Under the pieces are notes generated by a model that did no database searches, had not been told where the DNA came from, and worked only from the letters and a program-made list of their open reading frames with translations. This document shows positions 1 through 8,295 of a stretch of DNA of 13,041 nt, one piece after another; position 1 is the stretch's first letter, and every line of letters begins with the position of its first letter. The stretch lies in assembly GCA_023461135.1 (NCBI GenBank), contig JAEWNX010000045.1, forward strand, positions 1-13,041, in the 5' to 3' direction. The translations under genes were made by a program, and so were the position numbers. This stretch comes from Pseudomonadota bacterium. Its GTDB lineage: Bacteria; Pseudomonadota; Alphaproteobacteria; Caulobacterales; Aquidulcibacteraceae.

Positions 1-237
1 GGTCGAGGTCAGGGGGAGCAGTCCCCGCCGGCAAGCTGTCTCATCAACGTATGGTCCCCTGACGCGGCCCAGAACGCCTCAAGCTTGCGCCGGCGACAAA
101 CATTCCGCGCGAGGGCGCGCTTCGGCACGACCCAGACGACTTGTTAGAAGCTTCAGTCGAAGCGCGTCCTTGCTCTCCTGCTTGAGAGCGCACTTGCGAA
201 AACAGAGCGGATCGCGCCGCTCGCGCAGGCTGCGCGC
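1..237. other. Intergenic region downstream of gltA, no gene seen
   Basis: No reading frame here looks like a real protein. The plus frame open from base 1 to the stop near 147 is Ser/Arg-rich and unrecognised. A minus-strand frame (44-343) only runs antiparallel to gltA in another frame. The stretch holds several inverted repeats: 8-15 with 56-63 (8 bp perfect, 40 nt loop), 13-17 with 22-26, 107-111 with 116-120, 150-154 with 159-163, and 172-177 with 184-189. In many alphaproteobacteria lpxB lies next to gltA, so the end of a neighbouring gene could lie just beyond the left edge; nothing seen here proves that. Confidence 0.5.
150..189 (-). terminator. Tandem small hairpins after gltA, possible weak terminator
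   Basis: Read on the minus strand, 49 nt past the gltA stop, there is GCTCTC-AAGCAG-GAGAGC (189-172, 6 bp perfect stem). It is followed by GCTTC-GACT-GAAGC (163-150, 5 bp stem, 4 nt loop) and then TTCTAAC. No clear U-run follows either stem, so this is at best a weak or Rho-assisted end for the gltX-gltA transcript. In GC-rich DNA short stems also arise by chance. Confidence 0.3.
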
Positions 238-1545
238 TTACTTCCGCGCGTTCAGCGGCACGTAATCCCTGAGCGGCGCGCCGGTATAAACCTGACGGGG
301 CCGGCCGATCTTCTGGCTCGGGTCTTCCATCATCTCCGTCCACTGCGCGATCCAGCCGACTGTGCGCGCCACCGCGAACAGCACTGTGAACATGGACGTT
401 GGGAAGCCCATCGCCCGCAGCGTGATTCCGGAATAGAAATCGATATTCGGATAGAGCTTGCGCTTGATGAAATACTCATCGTGCAGCGCGATCTGTTCGA
501 GCTCCATCGCCACTTTCAGCAGCGGGGTATCCTCCGCGCCGACTTCCTTCAGCACTTGATGGCAAAGTTTCTGCATCGCCTTGGCGCGCGGATCGTAATT
601 CTTGTAGACGCGGTGCCCGAAGCCCATCAGCCGCACGTCGTCGTCCGGATCCTTCACGCGCTTGATGAAGTCCGGGATCTTATCGACCGTGCCGATGCTT
701 TCCAGCATGTTGAGCGCCGCTTCGTTCGCGCCGCCATGCGCCGGGCCCCAAAGGCAGGCGATGCCGGAGGAAATGCATGCGAACGGATTGGCGCCCGACG
801 ATCCCGCCAAGCGCACCGTCGAAGTGGACGCATTCTGCTCGTGATCGGCGTGCAGGATCATGAACACGTCGAGCGCGCGCGCCATCACCGGATTGACCTT
901 GTAGTCCTCGGCCGGCACGGCAAAACACATGCGCAGGAAGTTCGATGCATAATCGAGCTCGTTGCGCGGAGAGACGAACGGCTGGCCGATCGAGTATTTG
1001 AACGCGCGCGCCGCGATCGTCGGCATCTTCGCGATCAGGCGATGACTGGCGACCGTGCGCTGGTGCTGATCGTTGATATCGGTGCTGTCGTGATAGAACG
1101 CCGCCAGCGCGCCGACCGTGCCGACCATGATCGCCATCGGATGCGCATCTCGCCGGAACCCCTCGAAGAAGCGGTCGAACTGCGAGTGCAGCATGGTGTG
1201 ATAGGTGATGTCGCGGTCGAACCTTTTGAACTCCGCCGCTGTCGGCAATTGGCCATTGGCGAGCAGGTAGCAGACTTCGAGGAACGTCGATTGCTCGGCC
1301 AGCTGATCGATCGGGTAGCCGCGATAGAGCAGCACCCCTTCATCGCCGTCGATGTACGTGATCTGGCTCTCGCAGCTGGCGGTCGAGGTGTAACCCGGAT
1401 CGTAGGTGAACACCTTGCCGTCCGAGTAGAGCTTTCGGATGTCGACGACGTCGGGCCCAACCGAGCCGCCATACACCGGCAACTCAAGCTGGATATTGTT
1501 CACGGTGAGCGTGGCCGAGGGCTTCTTGATGATTTTGCTTTCCAT
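238..1545 (-). CDS. gltA: Citrate synthase (type II, hexameric class)
   Basis: This enzyme condenses oxaloacetate and acetyl-CoA to citrate, the entry step of the TCA cycle, in the cytoplasm. The 435-residue product has the length and N-terminal extension of the Gram-negative type II enzymes. The catalytic triad is visible: His270 in [11 protein letters not shown], His311 in [15 protein letters not shown] and Asp369 in NIDFYSG. These correspond to E. coli His264, His305 and Asp362. The C-terminal [10 protein letters not shown] is also family-typical. I chose ATG at 1545 because GAGGA (1557-1553) lies 7 nt before it. A GTG two codons upstream (1551) would leave only 1 nt after that site. The gene follows gltX on the same strand, with 10 bp between the gltX stop and this ATG, so the two are probably co-transcribed and translationally coupled. 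The function is secure. Confidence 0.97.
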   Translation of the reverse strand: MESKIIKKPSATLTVNNIQLELPVYGGSVGPDVVDIRKLYSDGKVFTYDPGYTSTASCESQITYIDGDEGVLLYRGYPIDQLAEQSTFLEVCYLLANGQLPTAAEFKRFDRDITYHTMLHSQFDRFFEGFRRDAHPMAIMVGTVGALAAFYHDSTDINDQHQRTVASHRLIAKMPTIAARAFKYSIGQPFVSPRNELDYASNFLRMCFAVPAEDYKVNPVMARALDVFMILHADHEQNASTSTVRLAGSSGANPFACISSGIACLWGPAHGGANEAALNMLESIGTVDKIPDFIKRVKDPDDDVRLMGFGHRVYKNYDPRAKAMQKLCHQVLKEVGAEDTPLLKVAMELEQIALHDEYFIKRKLYPNIDFYSGITLRAMGFPTSMFTVLFAVARTVGWIAQWTEMMEDPSQKIGRPRQVYTGAPLRDYVPLNARK

Positions 1546-1552
1546 GCTCACG

Positions 1553-1557
1553 TCCTC
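1553..1557 (-). promoter_or_regulatory. Ribosome-binding site that fixes the gltA start
   Basis: GAGGA on the minus strand overlaps the gltX stop codon (1556-1558) and sits 7 nt before ATG 1545. It favours that ATG over the GTG at 1551, and suggests that ribosomes ending gltX can restart on gltA. Confidence 0.75.
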
Positions 1558-2998
1558 AAATCTGATCCGCGATCCGCGCCAGCGCTTCCTCGCGGCCTAG
1601 CAATTCCAGTGTCTGCCCAAGATCGGGCGAGGGCGATCCGCCGGTGAGCGCCGCGCGCAAGCCGGGGCCAATCTGGCCCAATCCAACGCCCTCATCGGTG
1701 GCGAAAGCCTTAAGCACGCTGGAAAGTTCTGCGTGCTCCCAAGTGGGCGCGGCGGCGAGCCGTTCGCGCAGGCGCGCAAGGCGCTGCCTAAACTCGTCCT
1801 TCATGTGGGATTTCGCCGCCTCGTCAAGAACCAGCGGTCGTTGCGCCAGCAGGAAACGGGCTTGGTCTGCCAATTCCAGCAGCGTCTTTGCCCGCTTTTT
1901 CAGCACCGAAACGGATCGCCCAAGCACAACGCTTTCTGCTTCGCTCAGGGGCGCGCCACGTTTGGCTTCCAGATGCTCGATCAATAGTTCAGTCAGCCGC
2001 TCGTCATTCGCCAACGCCATGAAGTGCGCATTGACCGAGTCGAGCTTCTTGAAGTCGAGCCGCGACGGCGCCTTGCCGATCTGGCCGAGTTCGAACTGCG
2101 GGATGGCGTCTTCCTTCGACAGGATGTCGTCGTGACCCGGGCTCCAGCCAAGGCGCATCAGATACGCTGTCATGCCCTCTGGCAAATAGCCCATCTCGCG
2201 CCACTCGTGCACGGCTTGCGCGCCGTGCCGCTTGGAAAGTTTCTTGCCGTCCTCGCCATGAATGAGCGGCACGTGCGCAAATTTGGGCGGCGTCCAGCCC
2301 ATCGCTTGGAAGATCGGAATCTGGCGCGCGGCGTTGGTCAAATGGTCGTCGCCCCGGATCACGTGTGTGACACCCATGTCGTGATCGTCGACCACGACGG
2401 ACAGCATGTAAGTGGGCGTTCCATCCGCGCGCAGCATCACCAAGTCGTCGATGTCCCGCGCCTTGATGCGCACTTCGCCCTGAATGAGGTCGGCGTTCAC
2501 AACCTCACCCTCATCCGGCGCGCGCAATCGCACCACGAACGGCGCATCGGCAGAAGGCGGCGCCTTGCCATCGCGATAAGGCGAACGGATCGCACGGCCT
2601 TCCGCATGCGCGGCAGCCCGAACCTGGTCGGCTTCCTCAGCGCTCATGTAGCAGCGGAACGCCGTGCCGCGCGCGATCATCTCTTCGGCGGCTTCTCGGT
2701 GCCGCACCGCGCGCGCGAACTGATAGGTGATCTCGCCGTCGTGCTGGAGATCGAGCCACGACAGGCCGTCCAGGATCGCCTCGATGGCTTCCGGCGTGGA
2801 GCGGGCGCGATCGGTGTCCTCGATCCGCAGCAGATATTTGCCGCCCATCCGGCGGGCGAACAGCCAATTGAAAAGCGCAGTGCGCGCCCCTCCGATATGG
2901 AGGTAGCCTGTGGGCGATGGGGCAAAGCGCGTGACGACGCTCATAGCGGGTGAGGGCGAACGAGGATCAAGGCGTGCGCCTGTTAGCACGCGCAGCAT
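1556..2998 (-). CDS. gltX: Glutamyl-tRNA synthetase (class I)
   Basis: GltX attaches glutamate to tRNA-Glu using ATP. The conserved class I core begins at Met 2944 ([12 protein letters not shown]), followed by the HIGH-type motif LHIGGARTA, the [10 protein letters not shown] block and the KMSKS-type motif KKLSKRHG. From 2944 the protein is 462 residues, the normal family length. Zinc-binding Cys pairs are absent (one Cys in RCYMS), as in zinc-free members. The start is ambiguous. ATG 2944 fits homologues but has no Shine-Dalgarno sequence. In-frame ATG 2998 has AGGAG 5 nt upstream and adds an 18-residue tail ([18 protein letters not shown]), giving 480 residues. I report 2998 on the strength of that site and regard 2944 as a serious alternative. 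Alphaproteobacteria often carry two gltX copies, and which one this is cannot be told here. It is followed by gltA in the same unit. Confidence 0.93.
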   Translation of the reverse strand: MLRVLTGARLDPRSPSPAMSVVTRFAPSPTGYLHIGGARTALFNWLFARRMGGKYLLRIEDTDRARSTPEAIEAILDGLSWLDLQHDGEITYQFARAVRHREAAEEMIARGTAFRCYMSAEEADQVRAAAHAEGRAIRSPYRDGKAPPSADAPFVVRLRAPDEGEVVNADLIQGEVRIKARDIDDLVMLRADGTPTYMLSVVVDDHDMGVTHVIRGDDHLTNAARQIPIFQAMGWTPPKFAHVPLIHGEDGKKLSKRHGAQAVHEWREMGYLPEGMTAYLMRLGWSPGHDDILSKEDAIPQFELGQIGKAPSRLDFKKLDSVNAHFMALANDERLTELLIEHLEAKRGAPLSEAESVVLGRSVSVLKKRAKTLLELADQARFLLAQRPLVLDEAAKSHMKDEFRQRLARLRERLAAAPTWEHAELSSVLKAFATDEGVGLGQIGPGLRAALTGGSPSPDLGQTLELLGREEALARIADQI

Positions 2999-5132
2999 GC
3001 CTTCTCCTAGCCGGGTGCTGGGTGATGTCGTCGCGCTCCAGCGCGACCGCTGGATTCTGTGGCTGCCGGTCGGGATGATCGCGGGCGCCGCGCTCTGGCT
3101 GGCCGCGCCGTCCGACCCGCCCTGGTGGCTGGGACCCGTGCTGCTGGCGGCGGGAACGGCCGCCGCATTCGCCCTCGCCATGTGGCCCGGGCCGCGGACG
3201 GATGGCCCGTGGGTCGCGCTACGTCACGCAACCGGCGGCGTCTTCGCGCTCATCGCCGCCGCGGGCGCGGGCCTCGGCGCGGCGCCCCTGCGCGCAGCAT
3301 CGGTCGCGCAAGCGCCGTACGCCGCCAGCAACGAGCCGGTCCGGGTGGAAGGATGGGTCGTCGCCAACGATGCAAGCGACAACGGCCCGCGCCTGCGCCT
3401 TCTCGTGCGCGACATCGAAGGCGTCGAAGCGCCGCCGCGCTACGTGCGTGTGTCCGTCAGCGAAGCGGGCTTGCTCACCGCCGGCCGCGCCGCGACATGC
3501 CGCGCCGTGCTCGGGCCGCCGTCTGGGCCGATGGCGCCGGGCGGCTACGACTTCGCGCGCCGCGCCTATTTCGAACGTCTCGGCGCCACCGGCTTCGCGT
3601 TCGGCCGCTGCCGTCCCGCCTCGTTCGAGCCGCCGCCGTCATGGCTTGATCGCCAACGCCTGACGCTCGCGGCCATGCGCGCCGATCTCTCCGCCGCGAT
3701 CATCGCTGCTTCGCCGGGGCGCGGCGGCGCCATTGCTGCGGCGCTCGTCACGGGAGATCGCTCCTCGATTGATGCAGCGACGAATGAATCGCTCCGCGAT
3801 TCAGGCCTGGGCCACTTGCTCTCGGTCTCCGGCATTCACATGGGCGTCGTCGGCGGCCTCGTGTTCGCCGCCGTGCTCTGGGTGCTTTCGCTCATTGCGC
3901 CCATCGCACTGCGCTTCCCAGTAAAGAAGATCGCCGCTGTCGCCGCGCTGTTGGTGCTTGCGGCGTACCTCGTCGTCTCCGGATCGAGCGTGCCGGCGCT
4001 CCGCTCATTCGTCATGGCGTGCGTCGCATTCGGCGCGATCCTGATCGACAGGCCGGCCATTTCCATGCGCGGCTTGGCGCTCGCGGCGTTCGTGGTTGTG
4101 CTGATCTTCCCGGAATCGGTGCTGGAGCCGGGCTTCCAGATGTCCTTCGCCGCGACCATGGCGCTGGTCGCGCTGTTCGAAATGCTGAAACGCGCGCCGC
4201 ACGAACCGGCCTTGCCGACGCCCGGGCCGCTTATTGGCTTGCTCAACGCCGGTGCGCGCGGCATCGGCGGCGTGTTGCTCATCTCGCTCGTCGCAGGCCT
4301 CGCGACCGACCCGTTCGCGATCTATCATTTCCAGCGCTTTTCCCTCTATTCGCTGCCCGCCAACCTGATCGCCGCACCGATCATGTCGTTTCTGGTGGCG
4401 CCCGCTGCGTGCGCGGCCGCCGTGCTTGCGCCGTTCGGCTTGGCCGATCCGGCGCTCGAGGTGATGGCGAGCGCGCTCGATCTCATCGCCGCCGTCGGCC
4501 AAACCTTCGGCGAGCGGCCCGAAGCCGTGCGCGCGTTGCCTCGACCGCCGGACTTAGCGTTCGCGCTTTGCGTGTTTGCCTTGCTGTGGGCTTCGCTTTG
4601 GCGAGGAGCGCTGCGCTGGGCTGCTGCCCCGATATTCATGGCGAGTGTCTGGCTCTACGCGGGCGCGCCTCAACCGATCGTCGCGTTCGACGCCGATCTG
4701 CGCGCCGTCTACGCGCGCGCCGACGGTTCGCAGTGGCGCGTGATCACCTCCGGACGATCTACGTACGCACGCGACCGGCTTGGCGCGATGCTGGGCGTTG
4801 CGCCGCCGCAGGTGGAACGGCTGGCGCCGCCGGATACGTGTGCTGAGGCGATCTGTACCTGGCGTTATCATGAGCGCGACTTCGCATTTGTGCGGACACA
4901 GGAGGGGCTGGCGCAAGCTTGCGTGCCAGGCGCGGTGTTGATCGCCCGCGTCACCGCGCCGGAGGGTTTCCCGGCGCGTTGCGGGCTAGTTGCGCTCATG
5001 CACGCTCCCGACATCGCCCAACTTGGTGGGGCCACAATATACGAGGACGAGGGACGCCTGCGCATTGAGCGCGCGTGGCCTGTGCAGGTAGAGCGCGCCT
5101 GGACTGTGCGCGGTTCAGCCGATCAGGAGTAG
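2997..5132 (+). CDS. comEC: ComEC/Rec2 family DNA-uptake channel protein
   Basis: ComEC is the inner-membrane channel through which transforming single-stranded DNA enters the cytoplasm. The 711-residue product has two N-terminal hydrophobic stretches (about 18-36 and 45-63), then another near 80-100. A soluble DUF4131-like part (about 110-215) follows. The competence domain carries the family signatures [11 protein letters not shown] (273-283), [15 protein letters not shown] (329-343) and [14 protein letters not shown] (376-389), with several further membrane segments. The C-terminal region (about 560-711) shows no HxHxDH metallo-beta-lactamase motif, so it is the short form without the nuclease-like domain, which I recall as common in alphaproteobacteria. 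ATG 2997 has no Shine-Dalgarno sequence; a GTG at 3015 is an alternative. It is divergent from gltX and overlaps the end of lexA by 10 bp. Natural competence cannot be inferred from this gene alone. Confidence 0.9.
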   Translation: MPSPSRVLGDVVALQRDRWILWLPVGMIAGAALWLAAPSDPPWWLGPVLLAAGTAAAFALAMWPGPRTDGPWVALRHATGGVFALIAAAGAGLGAAPLRAASVAQAPYAASNEPVRVEGWVVANDASDNGPRLRLLVRDIEGVEAPPRYVRVSVSEAGLLTAGRAATCRAVLGPPSGPMAPGGYDFARRAYFERLGATGFAFGRCRPASFEPPPSWLDRQRLTLAAMRADLSAAIIAASPGRGGAIAAALVTGDRSSIDAATNESLRDSGLGHLLSVSGIHMGVVGGLVFAAVLWVLSLIAPIALRFPVKKIAAVAALLVLAAYLVVSGSSVPALRSFVMACVAFGAILIDRPAISMRGLALAAFVVVLIFPESVLEPGFQMSFAATMALVALFEMLKRAPHEPALPTPGPLIGLLNAGARGIGGVLLISLVAGLATDPFAIYHFQRFSLYSLPANLIAAPIMSFLVAPAACAAAVLAPFGLADPALEVMASALDLIAAVGQTFGERPEAVRALPRPPDLAFALCVFALLWASLWRGALRWAAAPIFMASVWLYAGAPQPIVAFDADLRAVYARADGSQWRVITSGRSTYARDRLGAMLGVAPPQVERLAPPDTCAEAICTWRYHERDFAFVRTQEGLAQACVPGAVLIARVTAPEGFPARCGLVALMHAPDIAQLGGATIYEDEGRLRIERAWPVQVERAWTVRGSADQE
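3004..3008 (-). promoter_or_regulatory. Ribosome-binding site supporting the upstream gltX start
   Basis: AGGAG on the minus strand lies 5 nt before ATG 2998, which is in frame with gltX. The homology-based ATG 2944 has only pyrimidine-rich sequence before it. The site lies inside the first codons of comEC on the other strand. Confidence 0.55.
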
Positions 5133-5794
5133 CGGCGCACCAACGCGACCATCTTGCCTTGGATACGTACGCGGTCCGGCCCGAAGATGCGCGTCTCGTA
5201 GTTCGGATTCGCAGCTTCCAGCGCGACGGAATTGCCGCGCTTGCGCAGGCGCTTCAGCGTCGCTTCCTCGGAATCGATCAGCGCCACGACGATGTCGCCG
5301 CTGTCGGCCGTCTCGGTCCTCTTCAGGATCACCACGTCGCCATCGAGAATGCCGGCCTGGATCATCGAGTCGCCTTTGACCTCGAGCGCGAAGTGGTCGC
5401 CCGAACCAAGCAGCTCCTCCGGCGGCGTGATGCGGCCGATTTCGTTTTGCAGCGCTTCAATCGGCACGCCGGCGGCGATTTGGCCGATGATTGGGATGCC
5501 GCCATTGGCGCCGCGGCTTTGGCCGACGACGCTAGGACGGAAATTGGTGCGGCCCTTGGGCGGGGCGGCGGGCGCTGCGCTATCGGGCAGCTTCAGCACT
5601 TCGAGAGCGCGCGCACGGTGCGGCAGGCGGCGCAGGAAGCCGCGCTCCTCGAGGGCGGTGATGAGCCGGTGGATGCCGGATTTGGAGGCGAGATCGAGCG
5701 CCTCCTTCATCTCGTCGAACGAGGGCGAAACGCCCGATTCTTTGATCCGCTCGTGGATGTAGAGCAGCAGTTCTTTTTGTTTCGCTGTCAGCAT
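5123..5794 (-). CDS. lexA: LexA, SOS repressor and self-cleaving protease
   Basis: LexA represses SOS DNA-damage genes and inactivates itself by cleavage when RecA filaments form. The 223-residue protein has an N-terminal winged helix (about 1-65; [16 protein letters not shown], then [11 protein letters not shown] and [16 protein letters not shown]). A Pro/Ala-rich linker (about 66-98) and an S24 peptidase domain follow. The cleavage site Ala108-Gly109 lies in [11 protein letters not shown], with catalytic Ser143 in KGDSMIQAG and Lys181 in EATLKRLRK; the Ser-Lys spacing is close to that of E. coli. The start ATG 5794 has only a weak AGG upstream. The gene has its own promoter with a consensus alphaproteobacterial LexA box 31-45 nt upstream, so autorepression is expected. 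trpC lies 71 bp upstream on the same strand, so read-through from the trp unit is possible. It ends convergently with comEC. Confidence 0.97.
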   Translation of the reverse strand: MLTAKQKELLLYIHERIKESGVSPSFDEMKEALDLASKSGIHRLITALEERGFLRRLPHRARALEVLKLPDSAAPAAPPKGRTNFRPSVVGQSRGANGGIPIIGQIAAGVPIEALQNEIGRITPPEELLGSGDHFALEVKGDSMIQAGILDGDVVILKRTETADSGDIVVALIDSEEATLKRLRKRGNSVALEAANPNYETRIFGPDRVRIQGKMVALVRRYS

Positions 5795-5824
5795 GACCTG
5801 GGACCAAAGGGTGAACGATACTGC

Positions 5825-5839
5825 GTTCTATATCCGTTC
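5825..5839 (-). promoter_or_regulatory. LexA operator GTTC-N7-GTTC in front of lexA
   Basis: The plus strand reads GTTC TATATCC GTTC, the direct-repeat operator known for alphaproteobacterial LexA. It overlaps the predicted -10 element of the lexA promoter, the right place for autorepression. An inverted half-site GAAC (5813-5816) lies 8 nt to one side. Confidence 0.85.
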
Positions 5840-5854
5840 CGGCCGGTGCGTCAA
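5827..5854 (-). promoter_or_regulatory. lexA promoter (-35 TTGACG, -10 TATAGA)
   Basis: On the minus strand TTGACG (5854-5849) is followed after 16 nt by TATAGA (5832-5827). Read with the Caulobacter consensus, the -35 is TTGACGC and the -10 ends TAGAAC, a full match to TANAWC. Transcription would start near 5820, giving a leader of about 25 nt. The LexA box covers the -10 and part of the spacer. Confidence 0.7.
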
Positions 5855-5865
5855 GTCCAGTTGGG

Positions 5866-6648
5866 TTAATGCCCAAGTAATCGCCGCGTGGCCGCCGTCA
5901 CATCGGCCTCCCGCATCAAACTTTCCCCGACGAGAAACGCACGCGCGCCTGCGCGTTGCAGGCGTGCGATGTCGGCGTGCGCGGAGATGCCGGATTCGGA
6001 GACGAGCAGGCGATCGCTCGGCACGCGCGCGGCTAAACGCTCTGTGACGGCGAGATCGGTTTCGAACGTCGCAAGCGAGCGATTGTTCACGCCGATCATG
6101 CGAGCTTCGAGCGCCAGGGCGCGATCCAATTCGCGCTCATCGTGAACTTCGACGAGCGCATCAAGTGCCCAAAAGGCGCCTTCTTTGATGAGATCCGCCG
6201 CCAACGCATCATCGACAGCGGCCATGATCACAAGGATGGCGTCCGCGCCCATGGCGCGGCTCTCAAGGCACTGCCAAGGGTCGATCATAAAGTCCTTGCG
6301 CAGGATCGGTAGCAGGGTCGCATCGTGAACCGCGCGCAAATAGTCTTCAGAGCCCTGAAAGCTTGGGCCATCCGTCAGAACGGACAGACACGTCGCGCCG
6401 CCGGCCTCATAAGACTGCGCCAACAAGGCGGGGTCGAAGTCGGCGCGAATAAGCCCCTTGGACGGGCTCGCCTTCTTGATCTCCGCAATCAGCGCCGGCC
6501 GATCCGCGCATGCAGCGAGAGTCTTATAGAACCCACGCGACAAAGGGAGTTCATCGGACTCCATCTGCATGTCTGCGTGGGACTTGCGCACCTTCAGCGC
6601 CGCCACTTCTTCGCGCTTGTAGGCGATGATCTTGTCGAGGACGCTCAT
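5866..6648 (-). CDS. trpC: Indole-3-glycerol-phosphate synthase
   Basis: TrpC closes the indole ring: carboxyphenylamino-deoxyribulose phosphate is converted to indole-3-glycerol phosphate, with loss of CO2 and water. The 260-residue protein is a single TIM-barrel domain with no fused TrpF. Family motifs are in order: [11 protein letters not shown] (55-65, catalytic Lys58), [14 protein letters not shown] (113-126, Lys118), [10 protein letters not shown] (165-174, Glu167), [14 protein letters not shown] (186-199) and SESGI (217-221). ATG 6648 overlaps the trpD stop by ATGA, so translation is probably coupled. It is the last trp gene of the unit; lexA follows after 71 bp. In many alphaproteobacteria moaC and moeA sit between trpC and lexA, and here they are absent. 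Confidence 0.97.
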   Translation of the reverse strand: MSVLDKIIAYKREEVAALKVRKSHADMQMESDELPLSRGFYKTLAACADRPALIAEIKKASPSKGLIRADFDPALLAQSYEAGGATCLSVLTDGPSFQGSEDYLRAVHDATLLPILRKDFMIDPWQCLESRAMGADAILVIMAAVDDALAADLIKEGAFWALDALVEVHDERELDRALALEARMIGVNNRSLATFETDLAVTERLAARVPSDRLLVSESGISAHADIARLQRAGARAFLVGESLMREADVTAATRRLLGH

Positions 6649-7652
6649 GGCGCGCTCTTGGAAACGGCAATCAACCTTGCCAACGCGCCGCGCGCTGCGC
6701 CGCTGTCAAGCGATTGCGCCGCCATCGGCCAAGCTTCCGGAACGTCCTTCGCGCGGCCGGCGACGACCAGCGCGCCGGCGGCGTTGAGGATGACGGCGTC
6801 TCGGTGGCCGGGGCGGCCGGCGCCGTTGAGCAGCGCGCGCATCTCGTCGGCGTTCTCGGCGGCCGAGCCGCCGCGGATATCGGGATGGATCTCGGCGTCC
6901 GCGGTTGCGGTCGTGCGCGTGATCGCCCCGGCGTCGAGGATGGCCACGTTGTTTGCTTCGCGCGATTGCGCGGAGAGTTCGTCAAGGCCGCCGGCGCCAT
7001 GCACGACCCAGGCCTTCTCGCAACCGAGTTCGTTGAGCGCGCCTGCGACAGGTTCGAGAAAGTCGGCGCTGAATACGCCAACGAGTTGCCGCTTCACGCC
7101 AGCGGGATTGGAGAGCGGGCCGAGCAGGTTGAAGATGGTGCGCTTGCCGAGTTCGCGCCGTGCGAGCGCCACGTGGCGCATGGCGGGGTGGTGATTCTGC
7201 GCGAACAGGAAGGCGACGCCTGCTTCGCGTAGGCAGCGCTCCAGAGTCGGCACATCGGCGGTGAGCTTCACGCCGAGCGCTTCGAGGACATCGGCGGCGC
7301 CGGATTTCGAACTCATCGCCCGGTTTCCGTGCTTCGCGACCGGCACGCCGCAACCGGCGACGACGAACGCCACGGCCGTGGAAATATTCAGTGTGTGCGC
7401 GCCATCGCCGCCTGTGCCGCAGACATCAATCGCGCCGGCCGGCGCCTCTACAGGCGCCATGCGTGCGCGCAAGCTGCGAGCGCCGCCTGCGATCCATTTC
7501 GGATCGCTCATGCGCGGCACGGTGAGGAGAAGGAAGCGCTTGATCTCCTCATGCTGCGCACGGCCGTCCATGATCTCGGCGAAGGCGGCGTCGATCTCAT
7601 CAGCCGCAAGATCGTCGTCTTCAAGCCTGGCGTTAAGATCGGCCAGGCTCAT
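6645..7652 (-). CDS. trpD: Anthranilate phosphoribosyltransferase
   Basis: TrpD transfers the phosphoribosyl group of PRPP to anthranilate, the second committed step to tryptophan. The 335-residue protein has a helical N-terminal part and the nucleoside-phosphorylase-type alpha/beta domain. Visible motifs are CGTGGDG (78-84, pyrophosphate binding), NISTA (89-93) and [15 protein letters not shown] (107-121). GAGGLDELS follows later; its Asp-Glu pair binds metal in this family. There is no fused glutaminase domain, because trpG is a separate gene directly upstream. Both ends overlap neighbours by ATGA: 7649-7652 with trpG and 6645-6648 with trpC. No independent Shine-Dalgarno sequence is evident, consistent with coupled translation. 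Confidence 0.97.
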   Translation of the reverse strand: MSLADLNARLEDDDLAADEIDAAFAEIMDGRAQHEEIKRFLLLTVPRMSDPKWIAGGARSLRARMAPVEAPAGAIDVCGTGGDGAHTLNISTAVAFVVAGCGVPVAKHGNRAMSSKSGAADVLEALGVKLTADVPTLERCLREAGVAFLFAQNHHPAMRHVALARRELGKRTIFNLLGPLSNPAGVKRQLVGVFSADFLEPVAGALNELGCEKAWVVHGAGGLDELSAQSREANNVAILDAGAITRTTATADAEIHPDIRGGSAAENADEMRALLNGAGRPGHRDAVILNAAGALVVAGRAKDVPEAWPMAAQSLDSGAARGALARLIAVSKSAP

Positions 7653-8224
7653 TTGAGGCGGGCCGCGGCGAGGAAATTGCCGACAATCGCGTGGCCGTGT
7701 TCCGACGCGATCGACTCGGGATGAAACTGCACCCCGAACATTGGGCGCGTCTTATGGGATAGACCCATCACCTCGCCGTCGCCCGTCTCGGCGTCGATGT
7801 TCAGCACGTCGGGAAACGTCTCGCGCCGGACGGCGAGCGAATGATAGCGCGTCGCCTTGAACGGGGAGGGCAGGCCGCGGAAGAGGCCGCCGCCGCGATG
7901 CGTCACGTCGCAGACTTTGCCGTGCATGATCTGCTTGGCCTGCACGACGTCGCCGCCGAAGGCTTGTCCCATCGCCTGGTGGCCGAGGCAAACGCCGAGG
8001 ATCGGCAAATCGTCCGGCGCGTGCGCAAGCAGGTCGAGACAGACGCCCGCTTCGTTTGGCGTGCAGGGGCCCGGCGACAGGACAAGGGCTGCGGGCTTCA
8101 TCTTCAGCGCGTCCGCGACCGAGAGCGCATCATTGCGCCGGACATCGGCGCGCACGCCGAAGTCTTCGATGTAGTGCACGAGATTGTAGACGAAGCTGTC
8201 GTAATTATCGATGACCAGGATCAT
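7649..8224 (-). CDS. trpG: Anthranilate synthase component II (glutamine amidotransferase)
   Basis: TrpG hydrolyses glutamine and passes ammonia to TrpE for anthranilate synthesis. The 191-residue class I amidotransferase has NYDSFVYNLV (7-16), the oxyanion-side motif SPGPCTPNEAG (50-60) and the nucleophile Cys79 in GVCLGHQ. YHSLAV (127-132) and the His168/Glu170 pair in FHPES complete the active site. PabA is nearly identical in sequence and one subunit may serve both pathways, but the position between trpE and trpDC favours TrpG. ATG 8224 has AAGGGG 6 nt upstream. The 126 bp between trpE and this gene is the only real gap in the trp unit. It holds a possible promoter, a short ORF with two Trp codons and a hairpin that can cover the ribosome-binding site. 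Confidence 0.96.
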   Translation of the reverse strand: MILVIDNYDSFVYNLVHYIEDFGVRADVRRNDALSVADALKMKPAALVLSPGPCTPNEAGVCLDLLAHAPDDLPILGVCLGHQAMGQAFGGDVVQAKQIMHGKVCDVTHRGGGLFRGLPSPFKATRYHSLAVRRETFPDVLNIDAETGDGEVMGLSHKTRPMFGVQFHPESIASEHGHAIVGNFLAAARLK

Positions 8225-8295
8225 GGCCGGCCCCTTGGCGCGAGACGAACGTGTTCAATGCGTCGTCAAACGCGCCATCGTGCGGGGGCTGGCCA
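8224..8295 (-). promoter_or_regulatory. Hairpin able to sequester the trpG ribosome-binding site
   Basis: In the minus-strand RNA, 8295-8285 (UGGCCAGCCCC) can pair with 8234-8224 (GGGGCCGGCCA). That is 11 positions with a single A-C mismatch, and it buries the GGGG of the trpG Shine-Dalgarno sequence (8236-8231) up to the A of the ATG. Nested inside, 8276-8271 pairs with 8242-8237 (GGCGCG/CGCGCC), continuing through 8267-8261 with 8251-8244 (7 bp, one bulge) to a 9 nt loop. The pairing is read directly from the sequence; a regulatory role is inference. Confidence 0.4.

Noticed and set aside
481..1647. Long plus-strand ORF (388 codons) over gltA
   Set aside because: It is opposite gltA, whose product has all catalytic motifs. 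The frame is Arg/His/Asp-rich with no recognisable domain, a usual by-product of GC-rich codon use.
2024..2953. Long plus-strand ORF (309 codons) over gltX
   Set aside because: It is the antisense shadow of gltX, with biased composition and no family features.
2910..2996. Upstream extension of comEC
   Set aside because: The frame is open but overlaps the conserved GltX N-terminus on the other strand. The encoded residues are charged and unlike ComEC N-termini, and no ribosome-binding site supports GTG 2931.
2999..3181. Further N-terminal extension of gltX up to 3181
   Set aside because: The open frame continues, but the added residues are low-complexity, run deep into comEC and have no ribosome-binding site at the start. 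ATG 2998 or 2944 is far better.
8247..8256. GAACGTGTTC as a second LexA site
   Set aside because: Its spacing is GAAC-N2-GTTC, which fits neither the alphaproteobacterial direct repeat nor the GAAC-N4-GTTC form, and it lies inside the trpG leader hairpin.
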